Shown: piece after piece, positions 1 through 10,412 of the stretch
Position numbering within the stretch: the first letter of the stretch is position 1
Layout of the letters: each line of letters begins with the position of its first letter
Assembly (NCBI RefSeq): GCF_002220095.1
Contig: NZ_CP022372.1
Coordinates: 5,458,501-5,522,500, forward strand
Origin: Bosea sp. AS-1
GTDB taxonomy: Bacteria > Pseudomonadota > Alphaproteobacteria > Rhizobiales > Beijerinckiaceae
Length of the DNA stretch: 64,000 bases
Direction: 5' to 3'
Translations under genes and position numbers: made by a program
The notes under the pieces: generated by a model
The model's database searches: none
What the model was told of the DNA's origin: nothing
The model's input: only the letters and a program-made list of their open reading frames with translations

Positions 1-1239
1 GACGCCGGTGTCCATCGCGGCCTTGGCCACCGCGGCGGGCACGACCTGGATCAGCCGCGGATCGAAGGGCACCGGGATGATGTAGTCCTTGCCGTAGCGC
101 GGGCGCGCGCCCTGATAAGCGGCGGCGACCTCGTCCGGCACGTCCTCGCGGGCGAGCATGGCCAGCGCCTCGGCCGCCGCGATCTTCATCTCCATGTTGA
201 TCGTCTTGGCGCGCACGTCGAGCGCGCCGCGGAAGATGTAGGGGAAGCCGAGGACGTTGTTGACCTGATTCGGATAGTCAGAGCGGCCCGTCGCCATGAT
301 GGCGTCCTCGCGGATGGCGTGGACCTCCTCCGGCGTGATCTCGGGATCGGGATTGGCCATGGCGAAGATGATCGGGTTCGGCGCCATCGCGGCGACCATC
401 TCGGGCGTCACCGCGCCCTTCTGCGACAGGCCGAAGAAGGCGTCAGCCCCCTCCATGGCCTGGGCCAGGGTGCGCCGGTCGGTGACGGCCGCATGCGCCG
501 ATTTCCACTGGTTCATGCCCTCGGTGCGGCCCTGATAGATCACGCCCTTGGTATCGCAGAGGATGACGTTGTCGGGCTTGAAGCCCATCGCCTTGAGCAG
601 CTCCGTGCAAGCGATGGCCGCTGCGCCCGCACCATTGACGACGAGGCGGGTCGACTGGATGTCGCGCCCGGTCAGGTCGAGCGCGTTGATCAGGCCCGCC
701 GCCGCGATGATGGCGGTGCCGTGTTGGTCGTCATGGAAGACCGGGATATCCATCAGCTCGCGTAGGCGCTGCTCGATGATGAAGCACTCCGGCGCCTTGA
801 TGTCCTCGAGGTTGATGCCGCCGAAGGACGGGCCGAGATAGCGCACGGCGTCGATGACCTTGTCGGGGTCCTCGGTATCGAGCTCGAGGTCGATCGAGTC
901 GACATCGGCGAAGCGCTTGAACAGGACCGATTTACCCTCCATCACCGGCTTCGAGGCGAGCGCGCCGAGATTGCCGAGGCCGAGGATCGCCGTGCCGTTC
1001 GTAATCACGGCAACGAGATTCGAGCGGGTGGTGTAGTCATAGGCGCGCGACGGGTCTTCCGCGATCGCCAGCACCGGCACGGCGACGCCTGGCGAATAGG
1101 CGAGCGAGAGGTCCCGCTGCGTCGCCATCGGCTTGGTGGGAACGACTTCGAGCTTGCCGGGCCGCCCTTGCGAGTGGAACAGCAGCGCCTCCTGGTCGGT
1201 GAAGGTCGGACGGGTGCGCTTCGTCGGGCGGTCGGTCAT
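1..1239 (-). CDS. maeB: NADP-dependent malic enzyme, MaeB type (N-terminal 413 codons; C-terminus off the window)
   Basis: Oxidative decarboxylation of malate to pyruvate, feeding gluconeogenesis and NADPH supply. The frame is open from ATG at 1239 to the left edge with no stop. Visible are the malic N-domain block [10 protein letters not shown] (about residues 47-56), the NAD(P)-site stretch [14 protein letters not shown] (about 81-94) and the metal/substrate block DDQHGTAII (about 168-176), followed by a Rossmann segment around [11 protein letters not shown]. MaeB-type enzymes in Rhizobiales are about 750-770 residues because a phosphotransacetylase-like domain follows the malic domain; that part would lie left of the window and is not seen. 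The start is preceded on its own strand by a GA-rich stretch. The gene stands alone, back to back with nothing on its left in view. Confidence 0.9.
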   Translation of the reverse strand, partial: MTDRPTKRTRPTFTDQEALLFHSQGRPGKLEVVPTKPMATQRDLSLAYSPGVAVPVLAIAEDPSRAYDYTTRSNLVAVITNGTAILGLGNLGALASKPVMEGKSVLFKRFADVDSIDLELDTEDPDKVIDAVRYLGPSFGGINLEDIKAPECFIIEQRLRELMDIPVFHDDQHGTAIIAAAGLINALDLTGRDIQSTRLVVNGAGAAAIACTELLKAMGFKPDNVILCDTKGVIYQGRTEGMNQWKSAHAAVTDRRTLAQAMEGADAFFGLSQKGAVTPEMVAAMAPNPIIFAMANPDPEITPEEVHAIREDAIMATGRSDYPNQVNNVLGFPYIFRGALDVRAKTINMEMKIAAAEALAMLAREDVPDEVAAAYQGARPRYGKDYIIPVPFDPRLIQVVPAAVAKAAMDTGV

Positions 1240-1351
1240 GGAAGGCGGCTTTTTTCTTGAGCGTTTCCTCGGGGGAACCGACCATAGGGCACCGCGGCGG
1301 CGCACCACAAGCAGCAGTGTTCGCCAAGACCCGTGCCTGGATCGATAAAAT

Positions 1352-1376
1352 CAGCCGGCCGGCTCAGAGCCGGCTG
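1352..1376 (-). terminator. Possible intrinsic terminator overlapping the end of the MCP-like gene
   Basis: Inverted repeat CAGCCGG / CCGGCTG with an 11-nt loop that itself carries CCGG, followed on the minus strand by ATTTTAT. It overlaps the stop codon of the chemoreceptor-like gene. The T-tract is short, so this is tentative. Confidence 0.35.
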
Positions 1377-3190
1377 CGGACCCGCCGGACGAACTCCCCG
1401 ACATAGCGGTCGAGCGCGTCGGCCTGCTCGTCGACCTTGCGGGCGGCCTCGGCGACACGGATCGCCGCATCGCCGGTGATGCGCGCCTCGACACCGACCG
1501 CGCCGATATTGGTGCTGACGGAATCGGCGCTCGTGGCGACCGCCTGGGCATCGGCCGCGATGCTGCCCGCGATATCGGCCTGGCGGTTGACCACGGCCGC
1601 GATCGCGCCCGAGGTCTCCTCGATCGTCGTCATCGTGTCCTGTATCCGCGCCACGGCCTCGAAGGTGGTGGCGGCGGCCTGGCGGATGTCGGTCAGGGTC
1701 GCGGCTATGTCGCGCGTCGCTTTCTGCGTCTGCTCCGCGAGCGTCTTCACCTCGCCGGCGACCACCGCAAAGCCGCGCCCCGCCACCCCGGCGCGGGCGG
1801 CCTCGATCGTGGCATTCAATGCGAGGAGATTGGTGCGGGCCGCGATCTCCTCGATGAAGTCGAGCACGGCACGGACCTTGTCGGCCGCTTCGGCAAGGCC
1901 GGTCACGTCCTGCCGCGTACTGCGGACATAGCTCGCCGCGGCGCGCACCGTTTCATCCGCGTGACAGGTCTGGCGGGTGAGCTCGCGGATCGAAGCCTCG
2001 ATCTCCTCGGCCGCGACTGCCACGCTGCCGACACGCCGAGAGGCGCTGCCTGCTTCCTGCGTCACACCATCGGCGCGCTGCGTCGTCTGGTTGGCGCTGT
2101 CGACCATCTGACCGGCCGTCGCGTGCATATCGCGGATGGCGGCGCCGACATCGCCCAACGCCGTTCCGACCGTGCGTTCGAGGTCGCCGGCCAGCTCGTC
2201 GAGCGCGAGCTTCCGCTGGGTCTCGACCTCGTCACGACGCGTTTCCAGCGTCTTTTCCGCCGTGATGTCGAGCAGGATGCCGTCCCAGACCAGCGTTCCG
2301 TCGGCAAGCCGGCGCTTGGTCGATTCGCTGCGCAGCCAGACGATCCCGCCGCCGGGCGCATGGTACCGGCCCTCGAAGCGCCAGAGCGTCTGCGTCTCCT
2401 GCTGCTCGCGACGCAGTTGCTCGAACCGGGCACGGTCTTCCGGCAGGAGTTTGCCGAGCCAGATCTCGGGATCGCGCTCGACCTCCTCCTTGGCGATACC
2501 GAGCAGCTTGTCGATCGCGAAGGAGGCGAACTGATAGGTCATCGTGCCGTCTGGCCGGACGATCCGCTGGTAGAGCGTCCCCGGGGCGCGATCGATCAGG
2601 GTGCGCAGCCGATAGGCGGTCTCGCGCCGCTCGTTATCGTTGATGAAGACGACGCCGGTCAGGAAGATGCCGACCGTTCCGACGACGATCATCACCGGAA
2701 CGGCCTCGCGCAGGAAGCGCTCCCCGGCCTCGCCGGGGATGAAACCAACGGATGCGACCAGGCAGGCGGCATCGATCAGGCTGAGCACGGCCAGGTCGCC
2801 CACCCCCAGCGGGCGGCGGCGGCGCGACAGCCAGAACCAGTAAACAATGCCGATCAGGGCGCGTACCACGATACCGGTGATGCCCGTCACCATACCGACG
2901 CCACCGCTGAGATAGCGCATCACGGTGAGCGGCACCCCGGTCAGGATCGCGGCGACCGGGCCACCCAGCGGCCCTGCGAGAATGGCGAAGCTGTTGCGGG
3001 AATCGACGACGAGCCCCGGTTGGAGCACGAAGGGATTGGCCATGCTGATCATGGCGCCAGCGGCGAACAGGACCCCGATCAGTATCTGCCGCAGCCAGAG
3101 GCGCTCGCCGAAGCGCGGCGCGGCGACGGTCACGATTAGCCCCGCCAGCAGGAGAAAGAACAGGCTCTGGGCGAGGTTGATCAGCAGCAA
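1364..3190 (-). CDS. Membrane sensor with LytS-type 5TM, PAS and methyl-accepting chemotaxis signalling domains
   Basis: Predicted inner-membrane signalling protein of 608 residues. The first ~185 residues hold several membrane segments and resemble the 5TM/LytS-type receptor (5TMR_LYT) module: a conserved [18 protein letters not shown] stretch, then MRYLSGG. A PAS-type domain occupies about 195-315 ([13 protein letters not shown] at its end), and an MCP signalling domain about 345-605, with the hairpin-tip hallmark [18 protein letters not shown]. No HAMP domain is apparent. The start is TTG at 3190, supported by GGAAGG seven bases upstream on the coding strand; no better ATG is nearby. It is divergent from mutS with about 100 bp between. 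No che genes are in view, so it would have to signal to a CheA encoded elsewhere, or act outside taxis. Confidence 0.82.
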   Translation of the reverse strand: MLLINLAQSLFFLLLAGLIVTVAAPRFGERLWLRQILIGVLFAAGAMISMANPFVLQPGLVVDSRNSFAILAGPLGGPVAAILTGVPLTVMRYLSGGVGMVTGITGIVVRALIGIVYWFWLSRRRRPLGVGDLAVLSLIDAACLVASVGFIPGEAGERFLREAVPVMIVVGTVGIFLTGVVFINDNERRETAYRLRTLIDRAPGTLYQRIVRPDGTMTYQFASFAIDKLLGIAKEEVERDPEIWLGKLLPEDRARFEQLRREQQETQTLWRFEGRYHAPGGGIVWLRSESTKRRLADGTLVWDGILLDITAEKTLETRRDEVETQRKLALDELAGDLERTVGTALGDVGAAIRDMHATAGQMVDSANQTTQRADGVTQEAGSASRRVGSVAVAAEEIEASIRELTRQTCHADETVRAAASYVRSTRQDVTGLAEAADKVRAVLDFIEEIAARTNLLALNATIEAARAGVAGRGFAVVAGEVKTLAEQTQKATRDIAATLTDIRQAAATTFEAVARIQDTMTTIEETSGAIAAVVNRQADIAGSIAADAQAVATSADSVSTNIGAVGVEARITGDAAIRVAEAARKVDEQADALDRYVGEFVRRVRSRL

Positions 3191-3292
3191 TGTCGGACCT
3201 TCCGCCGATTCGGCCGATCGACCTTGCTTTCAATTGTTGAAAGCCGTCCTAACGGATGGTCTTGGCTGCGTATTTTGCTAGCGTGCCGGCCA

Positions 3293-6019
3293 ATGCGCCA
3301 CAGCCCCCCCAGCGAAGCCACCCGTTCCGCCGCCCCGGCCGAGCCAGCGCCCGAGCGCGTCACGCCGATGATGGCGCAGTATATCGAGATCAAGGCCGCC
3401 AACCCGGACTGCCTGCTGTTCTACCGGATGGGCGATTTCTACGAACTGTTCTTCCGCGACGCCGAGATCGCCTCGCGCACGCTCGGCATCGTGCTGACCA
3501 AGCGCGGCAAGCACCAGGGCGACGACATCCCGATGTGCGGCGTGCCGGTCGATCGCGCCGACGATTATCTCCAGCGCCTGATCGCCGCCGGCCACCGCGT
3601 CGCCGTCTGCGAGCAGACCGAGGATCCGGCCGAGGCCAAGAAGCGCGGCAACAAATCGGTGGTGAAGCGCGACGTGGTCCGCCTCGTCACGCCCGGCACC
3701 ATCACCGAGGAGCGGCTCCTCGAACCCGGCCGGGCGAGTCTCCTCGTCGCCGTCGCCCGCCGGAAAACCGGGGAAGCGGCCTCGCTCTACGGGCTCGCCG
3801 CCATCGACATCTCGACCGGACGCTTCACCGTGATGGAGACGGCACAGGAGCGGCTCGGCATCGAGTTCTCGCGGCTGGAGCCGCGCGAGATCGTCTGCCC
3901 CGACGCGATCCATGACGATCCGGAGCTGAAGGAGTTCTGGCGGGAGATCACTGTCCCAGTGACGCCGCTCGCGCGCGACGGGCTCGATGCGGCCTCCGCC
4001 GAACGGCGCCTGAAGGAGTTCTTCGGCGTCGCGACGCTCGACGCCTTCGGCAATTTCAGCCGTGCCGAGATCGCAGCCGCCGGCGCGGCGCTGGCCTATG
4101 TCGAGCGCACCCAGCTCGGCGCCCGGCCGCCGCTCTCCGCCCCCGTGCGCGATTCCGGCTCGGCGACGATGCTGATCGACGCGGCGACCCGCGCCAATCT
4201 GGAGCTGACGCGCACGCTTGGCGGCGAACGCCAGGGCAGCTTGCTCGCCACCATCGACCGCACCGTGACGCCGGGCGGAGCGCGGCTGCTAGCGGAGTGG
4301 CTTGCCGGCCCGCTGACGGACCCGGCGCCCATCGCAGCCCGGCACGATGCCGTCGAACTGCTGGTCACCGACGGCGGACTGCGCGAGGATCTGCGCCGGG
4401 CGCTGGAGAAGGTGCCGGATGTGGCCCGCGCGCTGGCGCGGCTCTCGCTCGACCGCGGCGGTCCGCGCGATCTCGCCGCGCTCGGAGCCGGCCTCACCGC
4501 CGCCCGCGAGGTCGCCGCCCTGCTCGTCCGCCGCGGTGATCTGCCGACGGAACTCGCTCGCGCCACCCGCGCGCTCGGCGAGACCGATCCCGACCTGCCC
4601 CTGCGCCTGACCGAAGCGCTGGCGGAGGAATTGCCGCTCAACCGGCGCGACGGCCGTTTCGTGCGCGAAGGTCATGACGCAACGCTGGACGAGTTGCGCC
4701 TGCTACAGGTCGATTCGCGCAAGGTGATCGCGCAGCTCCAGGCACGCTATGCTGCGGAGACCGGCTGCCGGACGCTGCGCATCAAGCACAACGCCATGAT
4801 CGGCTATTTCGTCGAAGTGCCGCAGGCGATGGGCGAAGAGTTCCTGAAAGAGCCCTGGCGCGCCACCTTCGTGCATCGCCAGACCATGTCGGATGCGATG
4901 CGCTTCTCCTCGGTCGAGCTCTCGGAGCTCGAAGCCAAGATCGCCTCCGCGGCCGACCGGGCGCTGAAGCTCGAACTCGCCATCTTCGCGCAACTGACCG
5001 AGATGGTGCTGGCGCAGGCCGAACCGATCAAGGCGGCAGCGCTGGCACTGGCGGGGCTCGATGTCGTCGCGGCGCTGGCCGATCTCGCCGCACGGGAGAG
5101 CTGGAGCCGGCCCGTCATCGATTCGGGCGTGGCCTTCACCATCGAGCGCGGCCGCCACCCGGTGGTCGAAGCGGCGCTGAAGCGGGACGGCAAGCCCTTC
5201 GTCGCCAACGACACCGAGCTTTCGCCGCCCGGCACTAATGCGAAGGGTGGGCGCATCTGCCTGATCACCGGTCCTAACATGGCCGGTAAATCGACTTTCC
5301 TGCGTCAGAATGCGCTGATCGCCGTGCTCGCCCAGATGGGCTCCTACGTGCCGGCTGCGAGCGCCCATATCGGCATCGTCGACCGGCTGTTCTCGCGCGT
5401 CGGCGCCGCCGACGATCTGGCGCGGGGCCGCTCGACCTTCATGGTCGAGATGGTCGAGACGGCGGCGATCCTCAATCAGGCAGGTCCCCACGCGCTGGTC
5501 ATCCTCGACGAGATCGGCCGCGGCACGGCGACCTTCGACGGGCTCTCCATCGCCTGGGCGGCGATCGAGAACCTGCACGAGGTCAATCGCTGCCGCAGCC
5601 TGTTCGCGACGCATTATCACGAGCTGACGGCGCTGGGAGACCGGCTCGACCGCGTCGCCAACGCCACGGTGCGCGTCACCGAATGGAAGGGCGAGGTCGT
5701 CTTCCTGCACGAGGTGGTGCCGGGTGCCGCCGACCGCTCCTACGGCATCCAGGTCGCCAAGCTCGCAGGCCTGCCGCCGGCCGTGGTGGAGCGGGCGCGC
5801 GCCATCCTCGGCGAATTGGAGAAGACCGAACGGGAGAAGCCGGTCGCCTCGCTGGTCGACGACCTGCCGCTTTTCGCCGCGCCGCAGCGGCGGCCGGCAC
5901 CGGCCGTGCCCGACGATCAGCCTGACGAACTCCGCGACGCCCTTGGCGGGATCGAGCCGGATGAAATGACGCCGCGCGAGGCGCTGGAAGCGCTCTATCG
6001 CCTGAAGGGCCTCGCCTGA
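3293..6019 (+). CDS. mutS: DNA mismatch repair protein MutS
   Basis: Mismatch recognition ATPase of methyl-independent/MutL-dependent repair, 908 residues from ATG 3293. The mismatch-binding Phe-X-Glu is seen in [14 protein letters not shown] near residue 45; the ATPase has Walker [10 protein letters not shown] (about residue 665), Walker B region [10 protein letters not shown] and the [11 protein letters not shown] block, and the C-terminal tail ends with the dimerisation/tetramerisation-like [10 protein letters not shown]. Length is slightly above the 850-residue E. coli protein, as usual in Rhizobiales. The frame stays open further upstream to a TTG at 3224, but ATG 3293 gives the family-like N-terminus; an internal ATG at about 3368 ([11 protein letters not shown]) is a second alternative. 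Followed by hisB after 90 bp. Confidence 0.96.
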   Translation: MRHSPPSEATRSAAPAEPAPERVTPMMAQYIEIKAANPDCLLFYRMGDFYELFFRDAEIASRTLGIVLTKRGKHQGDDIPMCGVPVDRADDYLQRLIAAGHRVAVCEQTEDPAEAKKRGNKSVVKRDVVRLVTPGTITEERLLEPGRASLLVAVARRKTGEAASLYGLAAIDISTGRFTVMETAQERLGIEFSRLEPREIVCPDAIHDDPELKEFWREITVPVTPLARDGLDAASAERRLKEFFGVATLDAFGNFSRAEIAAAGAALAYVERTQLGARPPLSAPVRDSGSATMLIDAATRANLELTRTLGGERQGSLLATIDRTVTPGGARLLAEWLAGPLTDPAPIAARHDAVELLVTDGGLREDLRRALEKVPDVARALARLSLDRGGPRDLAALGAGLTAAREVAALLVRRGDLPTELARATRALGETDPDLPLRLTEALAEELPLNRRDGRFVREGHDATLDELRLLQVDSRKVIAQLQARYAAETGCRTLRIKHNAMIGYFVEVPQAMGEEFLKEPWRATFVHRQTMSDAMRFSSVELSELEAKIASAADRALKLELAIFAQLTEMVLAQAEPIKAAALALAGLDVVAALADLAARESWSRPVIDSGVAFTIERGRHPVVEAALKRDGKPFVANDTELSPPGTNAKGGRICLITGPNMAGKSTFLRQNALIAVLAQMGSYVPAASAHIGIVDRLFSRVGAADDLARGRSTFMVEMVETAAILNQAGPHALVILDEIGRGTATFDGLSIAWAAIENLHEVNRCRSLFATHYHELTALGDRLDRVANATVRVTEWKGEVVFLHEVVPGAADRSYGIQVAKLAGLPPAVVERARAILGELEKTEREKPVASLVDDLPLFAAPQRRPAPAVPDDQPDELRDALGGIEPDEMTPREALEALYRLKGLA

Positions 6020-6109
6020 GAGGCGGCAGGCACGCGACTGCGCCTGTAGTCATCATCGCCCGCCCCTGCTAAAGCGAGGCCGTCTTCAGCCAAGGCTTGA
6101 GAGGCCAGC

Positions 6110-6697
6110 ATGCGTTCGGGCGAAGTGAAGCGCCGCACCAACGAGACCGATATCGCGGTCTCGCTCATGATCGACGGTACCGGCAAGGCCGAGATCGCCA
6201 CCGGTGTCGGCTTCTTCGACCATATGCTCGACCTGTTCGCTCGCCATTCGCTGATCGACCTCAAGGTCAAGGTGAAGGGCGACACCCATATCGACGACCA
6301 TCACTCGGTCGAGGACGCCGGCATCGCGCTCGGCGAAGCGCTGAAACAGGCGCTCGGCGACAAGAAGGGTATCCGCCGCTACGCCGACATCCACCTGCCG
6401 ATGGACGAGACGCTGACGCGCGTCGCGGTCGACGTCTCCGGCCGGCCCTTCCTCGTCTTCCGCACCGAGTTCAAGGCGCAGAAGATCGGGACCTTCGACA
6501 CCGAGCTGGTGCGGGAGTTCTTCCAGGCCTTCGCGATCAATGCGGGGCTCACGCTCCATGTCGAGACGCTCTATGGCGACAACGCCCACCATATCGCCGA
6601 GAGCTGCTTCAAGGGGCTGGCACGGGCGCTGCGGCAGGCGCTCGAAGTGGATCCGCGCGAGGGCGGCCGCGTTCCTTCGACCAAGGGCGCGCTCTGA
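6110..6697 (+). CDS. hisB: Imidazoleglycerol-phosphate dehydratase
   Basis: Sixth step of histidine synthesis: dehydration of imidazole glycerol phosphate to imidazole acetol phosphate. The 195-residue monofunctional form is complete, with the two manganese-binding histidine blocks [14 protein letters not shown] (about 37-50) and [14 protein letters not shown] (about 62-75), and their second-half counterparts [16 protein letters not shown] near 155-170. No fused phosphatase domain, as normal outside gamma-proteobacteria. First gene of a locus hisB-DUF2628-hisH-hisA; the next gene starts 10 bp downstream. Confidence 0.96.
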   Translation: MRSGEVKRRTNETDIAVSLMIDGTGKAEIATGVGFFDHMLDLFARHSLIDLKVKVKGDTHIDDHHSVEDAGIALGEALKQALGDKKGIRRYADIHLPMDETLTRVAVDVSGRPFLVFRTEFKAQKIGTFDTELVREFFQAFAINAGLTLHVETLYGDNAHHIAESCFKGLARALRQALEVDPREGGRVPSTKGAL

Positions 6698-6707
6698 GGA
6701 GGCGAGG

Positions 6708-7193
6708 ATGGCGTTCTATACAGTGATGACGCCGCCCTCCACCGAGGGTGGTGAACGCGAGACGATCGAGCGGGCGCGGGTGATTCCGGACGGCTTCAGC
6801 TGGGGCGCGTTCCTGTTCACCGGGCTCTGGCTGCTCGGTCAGCGCCTTTGGCTGGCGACGCTGCTGTTCGCCCTGATCTGGGGCGCGATCTTCTATGTTC
6901 ACAGCCGCTTCGGCTTCCATCCGAGCGCGCTCTCGCTGATCTACTGGGCGATCGCGCTGTTCCTCGGCATCGAGGGACGCAACTTCATCGTCCGCAAGCT
7001 CACTCGAAAGGGCTGGCATCTGTCCGACGTCGTCGAGGCGCGGACCCTGGCCGAGGCCGAGCGCCGCTATTTCGAGCGCGCGCTGGCCTATGGGCCGGCC
7101 GTGCCGCCGCTGGCGGCCTCGGCGCCCGTGGCAACCCGGCCGAGCGGACCGCTGCCGATCATCGGCCTGTTCCCGGAGGCCCAGGGACGATGA
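6708..7193 (+). CDS. DUF2628 family membrane protein in the his operon
   Basis: A 161-residue protein of unknown function. Start ATG 6708 has GAGGCGAGG just upstream and lies 10 bp after hisB; the stop overlaps the hisH start as ATGA, so co-translation is likely. It contains [20 protein letters not shown], the signature of DUF2628 proteins (a Trp-rich segment before two or three hydrophobic helices, about residues 30-95), then [19 protein letters not shown] and a Pro/Ala-rich tail. The fold predicts an inner-membrane protein with a cytoplasmic tail. I know the family association with his genes in rhizobia, but no biochemical role; it is not a histidine-pathway enzyme by sequence. Confidence 0.88.
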   Translation: MAFYTVMTPPSTEGGERETIERARVIPDGFSWGAFLFTGLWLLGQRLWLATLLFALIWGAIFYVHSRFGFHPSALSLIYWAIALFLGIEGRNFIVRKLTRKGWHLSDVVEARTLAEAERRYFERALAYGPAVPPLAASAPVATRPSGPLPIIGLFPEAQGR

Positions 7194-7846
7194 GCCAATC
7201 CGTTGCGATCATCGACTATGGCTCGGGCAACCTGCACTCGGCCGCGAAAGCCTTCGAGCGGGCGGAGACCGAAGCGGGCATCCCGTCGACCATCCACGTC
7301 ACCAGCGACACCGCCATCGTGCGCGCGGCCGATCGCATCGTGCTGCCGGGCGTCGGCGCCTTCGCCGATTGCCGGCGCGGGCTCGACGCGGTGCCCGGCA
7401 TGGTGGAGGTGCTGGAGGAGGTCGTGCGGGCCAAGGGCCGCCCCTTCCTCGGCATCTGCGTCGGCATGCAGCTCCTCGCCTCGCGCGGGCTCGAATACAC
7501 CGTGACCGAAGGGCTCGACTGGATTCCCGGCGATGTCGCGCTGATCAAGCCGCGCGACGAGAGCCTGAAGATCCCGCATATGGGCTGGAACACGCTGCAT
7601 AAGCAGAACGAACATCCGCTGCTCGCCGGCATCGAGACCGGGCCGCAGGGGCTGCACGCCTATTTCGTGCACTCCTACGCACTGACGCCAGCGCGGGCGG
7701 AAGAGGTCGTGGCGCTGACCGACCATGGCGGGCCGGTGACGGCGATGGTCGGGCGCGACAATATCGCCGGCACGCAGTTCCATCCGGAGAAGAGCCAGGC
7801 GCTCGGCCTCAAGCTCATCGCCAATTTCCTGGGCTGGAAGCCGTGA
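7190..7846 (+). CDS. hisH: Imidazole glycerol phosphate synthase, glutamine amidotransferase subunit
   Basis: Glutaminase half of IGP synthase; it channels ammonia to HisF. 218 residues, class I glutamine amidotransferase with N-terminal [11 protein letters not shown], nucleophile elbow GICVGMQLL (the Cys near residue 86) and the catalytic His-Glu pair in QFHPEKSQ near 195. Start ATG 7190 overlaps the stop of the DUF2628 gene (ATGA) and its own stop overlaps the GTG of hisA, so three genes are translationally linked. Its partner hisF is 1.8 kb away, beyond a reverse-strand gene. Confidence 0.96.
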   Translation: MSQSVAIIDYGSGNLHSAAKAFERAETEAGIPSTIHVTSDTAIVRAADRIVLPGVGAFADCRRGLDAVPGMVEVLEEVVRAKGRPFLGICVGMQLLASRGLEYTVTEGLDWIPGDVALIKPRDESLKIPHMGWNTLHKQNEHPLLAGIETGPQGLHAYFVHSYALTPARAEEVVALTDHGGPVTAMVGRDNIAGTQFHPEKSQALGLKLIANFLGWKP

Positions 7847-8568
7847 TCCTCTTTCCCGCGATCGACCTCAAGGAAGGCCGCTGCGTCCGCCTGAAGCAGG
7901 GCGACATGGCGCAGGCCACGATCTTCAATGACGACCCCGCCGCGCAGGCCGCCGCCTTCGAGGCCCAGGGCTTCCAATGGCTGCATGTCGTCGATCTCGA
8001 CGGCGCCTTCGCCGGCAAGCCGATGAATGCGGCGGCCGTCGAAGGAATCCTGAGGCGCGTCGCTTTTCCGGTACAGCTCGGCGGCGGCATCCGCGACATG
8101 AAGACGGTCGCCGGCTGGCTGGAAAAGGGCATCGCCCGTGTCATCATCGGCACGGCAGCGGTGCGCGATCCCGGCTTCGTGCGCGAGGCGGCCAAGGCCT
8201 TTCCGGGGCAGGTCGCGGTCGGCATCGACGCGCGCGACGGCTATGTCGCGGTCGAGGGCTGGGCCGAGACCTCGACACTTTCGGCAGCCGATCTCGGCAA
8301 GCGCTTCGAGGATGCCGGCGTCGCCGCGATCATCTACACCGACATCGCCCGCGACGGCATGCTTCAGGGGATCAACTGGGAGGGCACGATCGCGCTGGCG
8401 CAGGCCGTCTCGATCCCGGTGATCGCCTCGGGGGGGCTCGCCTCGATGGCCGACATCGAGCGCCTCTGCGCCCCCGACGCCGCGATCCTCGAAGGCGCGA
8501 TCACGGGCCGCGCACTCTATGACGGGCGGATCGATCCGGCTGCGGCGCTCAAGCGGCTTGCGGGCTGA
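7843..8568 (+). CDS. hisA: ProFAR isomerase (phosphoribosylformimino-5-aminoimidazole carboxamide ribotide isomerase)
   Basis: Amadori isomerisation in histidine synthesis (N'-5'-ProFAR to PRFAR). 241-residue beta/alpha barrel; the N-terminal general base Asp is in [17 protein letters not shown] and the C-half general acid Asp in [12 protein letters not shown]. Phosphate-binding loops LGGGIRDM and IASGGLASM are intact. Start is GTG 7843 overlapping the hisH stop by four bases. The gene ends the first his transcription unit; a palindromic element and a minus-strand gene follow before hisF. Confidence 0.95.
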   Translation: MILFPAIDLKEGRCVRLKQGDMAQATIFNDDPAAQAAAFEAQGFQWLHVVDLDGAFAGKPMNAAAVEGILRRVAFPVQLGGGIRDMKTVAGWLEKGIARVIIGTAAVRDPGFVREAAKAFPGQVAVGIDARDGYVAVEGWAETSTLSAADLGKRFEDAGVAAIIYTDIARDGMLQGINWEGTIALAQAVSIPVIASGGLASMADIERLCAPDAAILEGAITGRALYDGRIDPAAALKRLAG

Positions 8569-8590
8569 TCGCTCATTCCGATAGGCGGCG

Positions 8591-8702
8591 GTCATCCCGG
8601 GCGACCGAAGGGAGGCCCGGGATCCATGCCTGAACCTCTATCGGAAGCGCTCCGGCATGGATCCCGGATCAGCGCCGCCAAAGGCGGCTTGTCCGGGATG
8701 AC
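8591..8702. repeat. Nested palindromic element between hisA and the PheC-like gene
   Basis: About 112 bp with two nested sets of arms. The outer arms are GTCATCCCGG (8591-8600) and CCGGGATGAC (8693-8702). The inner arms, CCGGGATCCATGCC (8617-8630) and GGCATGGATCCCGG (8654-8667), are perfect over 14 bp with a 23-base loop. Between inner and outer right arms is a short GCCGCC/GGCGGC hairpin. The look is that of the dispersed intergenic palindromes of rhizobial genomes (similar GTCATCCCGGG... sequences recur in Bradyrhizobium-like genomes). No second copy was noticed in this window. It may also end transcription of hisA and of the facing gene. Confidence 0.75.
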
Positions 8703-8719
8703 GGCGTAACGGCCTTTAA

Positions 8720-9541
8720 CTACCGCACGAACTGATCGTAGATCTTCGCGAATTCGCCATTTGCCTTGGCGAGATGCAGCCACTGGTCGACGAAGGCCTT
8801 GAAGGTCGCGTCGCCGCGCGGGAGCATGTAGCCCATCTCGCCATATTGCAGCGGCTCGTCGGGATTGACCGCGCAGAGGCCGGGCTTGGCCTTCTCCTGC
8901 ACCTTCACCTCGATCGACTCCGCGATCATGAGATCCGCCTTGCCGGCGAGGATCTGGTCGAAGATCGTGACGTTGTCGGGGAAGACCTCGATCTTGGCGT
9001 GCGTGAAGTTCTGGCGCACGAAGCGCTCGTTGGTGCCGCCCGGGTTGACGATGACGCGCGTCTCGGGCTTGTCGATGGCCGCGATGGTCTGGAACTTGTC
9101 CTTGTCGGCGCAGCGCACGATCGGCGCCTTGCCGTTGACGAGATAGGGAGCGGAGAAGAACACCTTCTTCTGCCGGTCGAGCGTCACCGAGATGCCGCCC
9201 ATGGCGACGTCGCATTTGCCCGAGCCCATATCGGTGAGCAGATCGGCCCATTTGGTCTGGACGAACTTCGCTTCGACGCCGAGAGCCCTGGCGAGCGACT
9301 TGGCCAACTCGATATCGATGCCCTCGAAGGAACCGTCCTTCGCGAGAGTGAAAGGCTTGTAGTCGCCGGTGGTGCAGACCTGCAGCGCGCCGCGGCTCTG
9401 GACGGCGTCGAGCAGGCTTTGCGGGGCCTGGGCCTGCGCGCCGGTGGCGGTGGCGAAGCCAAGGAGGCATGCCGCAACGGCAGCCCGGTGACACACAGGC
9501 TTCAGCCAAGTCGATACGATTGCACGGCGTACGATAGTCAT
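8720..9541 (-). CDS. Periplasmic solute-binding-fold protein, probable cyclohexadienyl dehydratase (PheC-like)
   Basis: 273 residues with a signal peptide (hydrophobic [18 protein letters not shown], cleavage near residue 38) and a type II periplasmic binding fold (SBP_bac_3). Ordinary annotation would be amino-acid ABC transporter binding protein, but no permease or ATPase gene is near. The body matches what I recall of Pseudomonas PheC, a periplasmic prephenate/arogenate dehydratase: TTGDYKPF near 58-65, [35 protein letters not shown], an AESIEV block holding the Glu at the place of the proposed catalytic Glu of PheC, and FVDQWLHLA near the end. If right, it makes phenylpyruvate or phenylalanine precursors in the periplasm. 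It lies reversed between hisA and hisF. Confidence 0.6.
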   Translation of the reverse strand: MTIVRRAIVSTWLKPVCHRAAVAACLLGFATATGAQAQAPQSLLDAVQSRGALQVCTTGDYKPFTLAKDGSFEGIDIELAKSLARALGVEAKFVQTKWADLLTDMGSGKCDVAMGGISVTLDRQKKVFFSAPYLVNGKAPIVRCADKDKFQTIAAIDKPETRVIVNPGGTNERFVRQNFTHAKIEVFPDNVTIFDQILAGKADLMIAESIEVKVQEKAKPGLCAVNPDEPLQYGEMGYMLPRGDATFKAFVDQWLHLAKANGEFAKIYDQFVR

Positions 9542-9646
9542 GGCACTCCCCTCGTTGGACTGCTATCAGTCGCCGCCAGCAGAGCAGGCTTGCCCTTCGT
9601 TATCAATCGACCCGCAATCGGTCCCGTACGAGTTCCTTTCCTGCCG

Positions 9647-10411
9647 ATGACCCTGAAAACCCGCATCATCCCCTGCCTCGACGTCAAGGACGGCCGCGTC
9701 GTCAAGGGCGTGCAGTTCGTCGACCTCGTCGATGCCGGCGATCCGGTCGAGGCCGCCAAGGCCTATGACGCCGCCGGCGCCGACGAGCTTTGCTTCCTCG
9801 ACATCACCGCGAGCCATGAGGACCGCGGCATCCTGTTCGACGTGGTGACACGAACCGCCGAGGCCTGCTTCATGCCGCTCACCGTCGGCGGCGGGGTGCG
9901 CAAGGTCGAGGACATCCGGGCGCTGCTGCTCGCCGGCGCCGACAAGGTCTCGATCAACACGGCCGCGGTGACCAACCGCCAATTCGTCAAGGAAGCGGCC
10001 GAGAAGTTCGGCGACCAGTGCATCGTCGTCGCTATCGACGCCAAGCAGGTTTCGCCCGGCCGCTGGGAGATCTTCACTCATGGCGGGCGCAACGCCACCG
10101 GCATCGAGGCGACCGCCTTCGCCCGCGAGGTCGTCTCGCTCGGCGCGGGCGAACTGCTCGTGACCTCGATGGACAGGGACGGCACCAAATCGGGCTATGA
10201 CCTCGGCCTGACGCGCGCCATCGCGGACGCGGTCTCGGTGCCGGTGATCGCTTCCGGCGGCGTCGGCGATCTCGACGATTTCGTCGCCGGCGTGCGGGAT
10301 GGCCATGCCTCGGCCGTGCTCGCCGCCTCGATCTTCCATTTCGGGACCTACACCGTCGGCCAGGCCAAGGCGCATATGGCGGAAGCAGGCCTCAGGATGA
10401 GGCTCGACTGA
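9647..10411 (+). CDS. hisF: Imidazole glycerol phosphate synthase, cyclase subunit
   Basis: Cyclase of IGP synthase; uses ammonia from HisH to form imidazole glycerol phosphate and AICAR. 254 residues from ATG 9647. The two catalytic aspartates are in [16 protein letters not shown] (near residue 11) and [13 protein letters not shown] (near 130); phosphate loops VGGGVRK and IASGGVGD are intact. The frame is open far upstream through the antisense of the neighbouring gene, but only this ATG gives the family N-terminus. hisE starts one base after its stop. The promoter must lie in the ~105 bp shared with the divergent PheC-like gene. Confidence 0.96.
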   Translation: MTLKTRIIPCLDVKDGRVVKGVQFVDLVDAGDPVEAAKAYDAAGADELCFLDITASHEDRGILFDVVTRTAEACFMPLTVGGGVRKVEDIRALLLAGADKVSINTAAVTNRQFVKEAAEKFGDQCIVVAIDAKQVSPGRWEIFTHGGRNATGIEATAFAREVVSLGAGELLVTSMDRDGTKSGYDLGLTRAIADAVSVPVIASGGVGDLDDFVAGVRDGHASAVLAASIFHFGTYTVGQAKAHMAEAGLRMRLD

Positions 10412-10412
10412 G

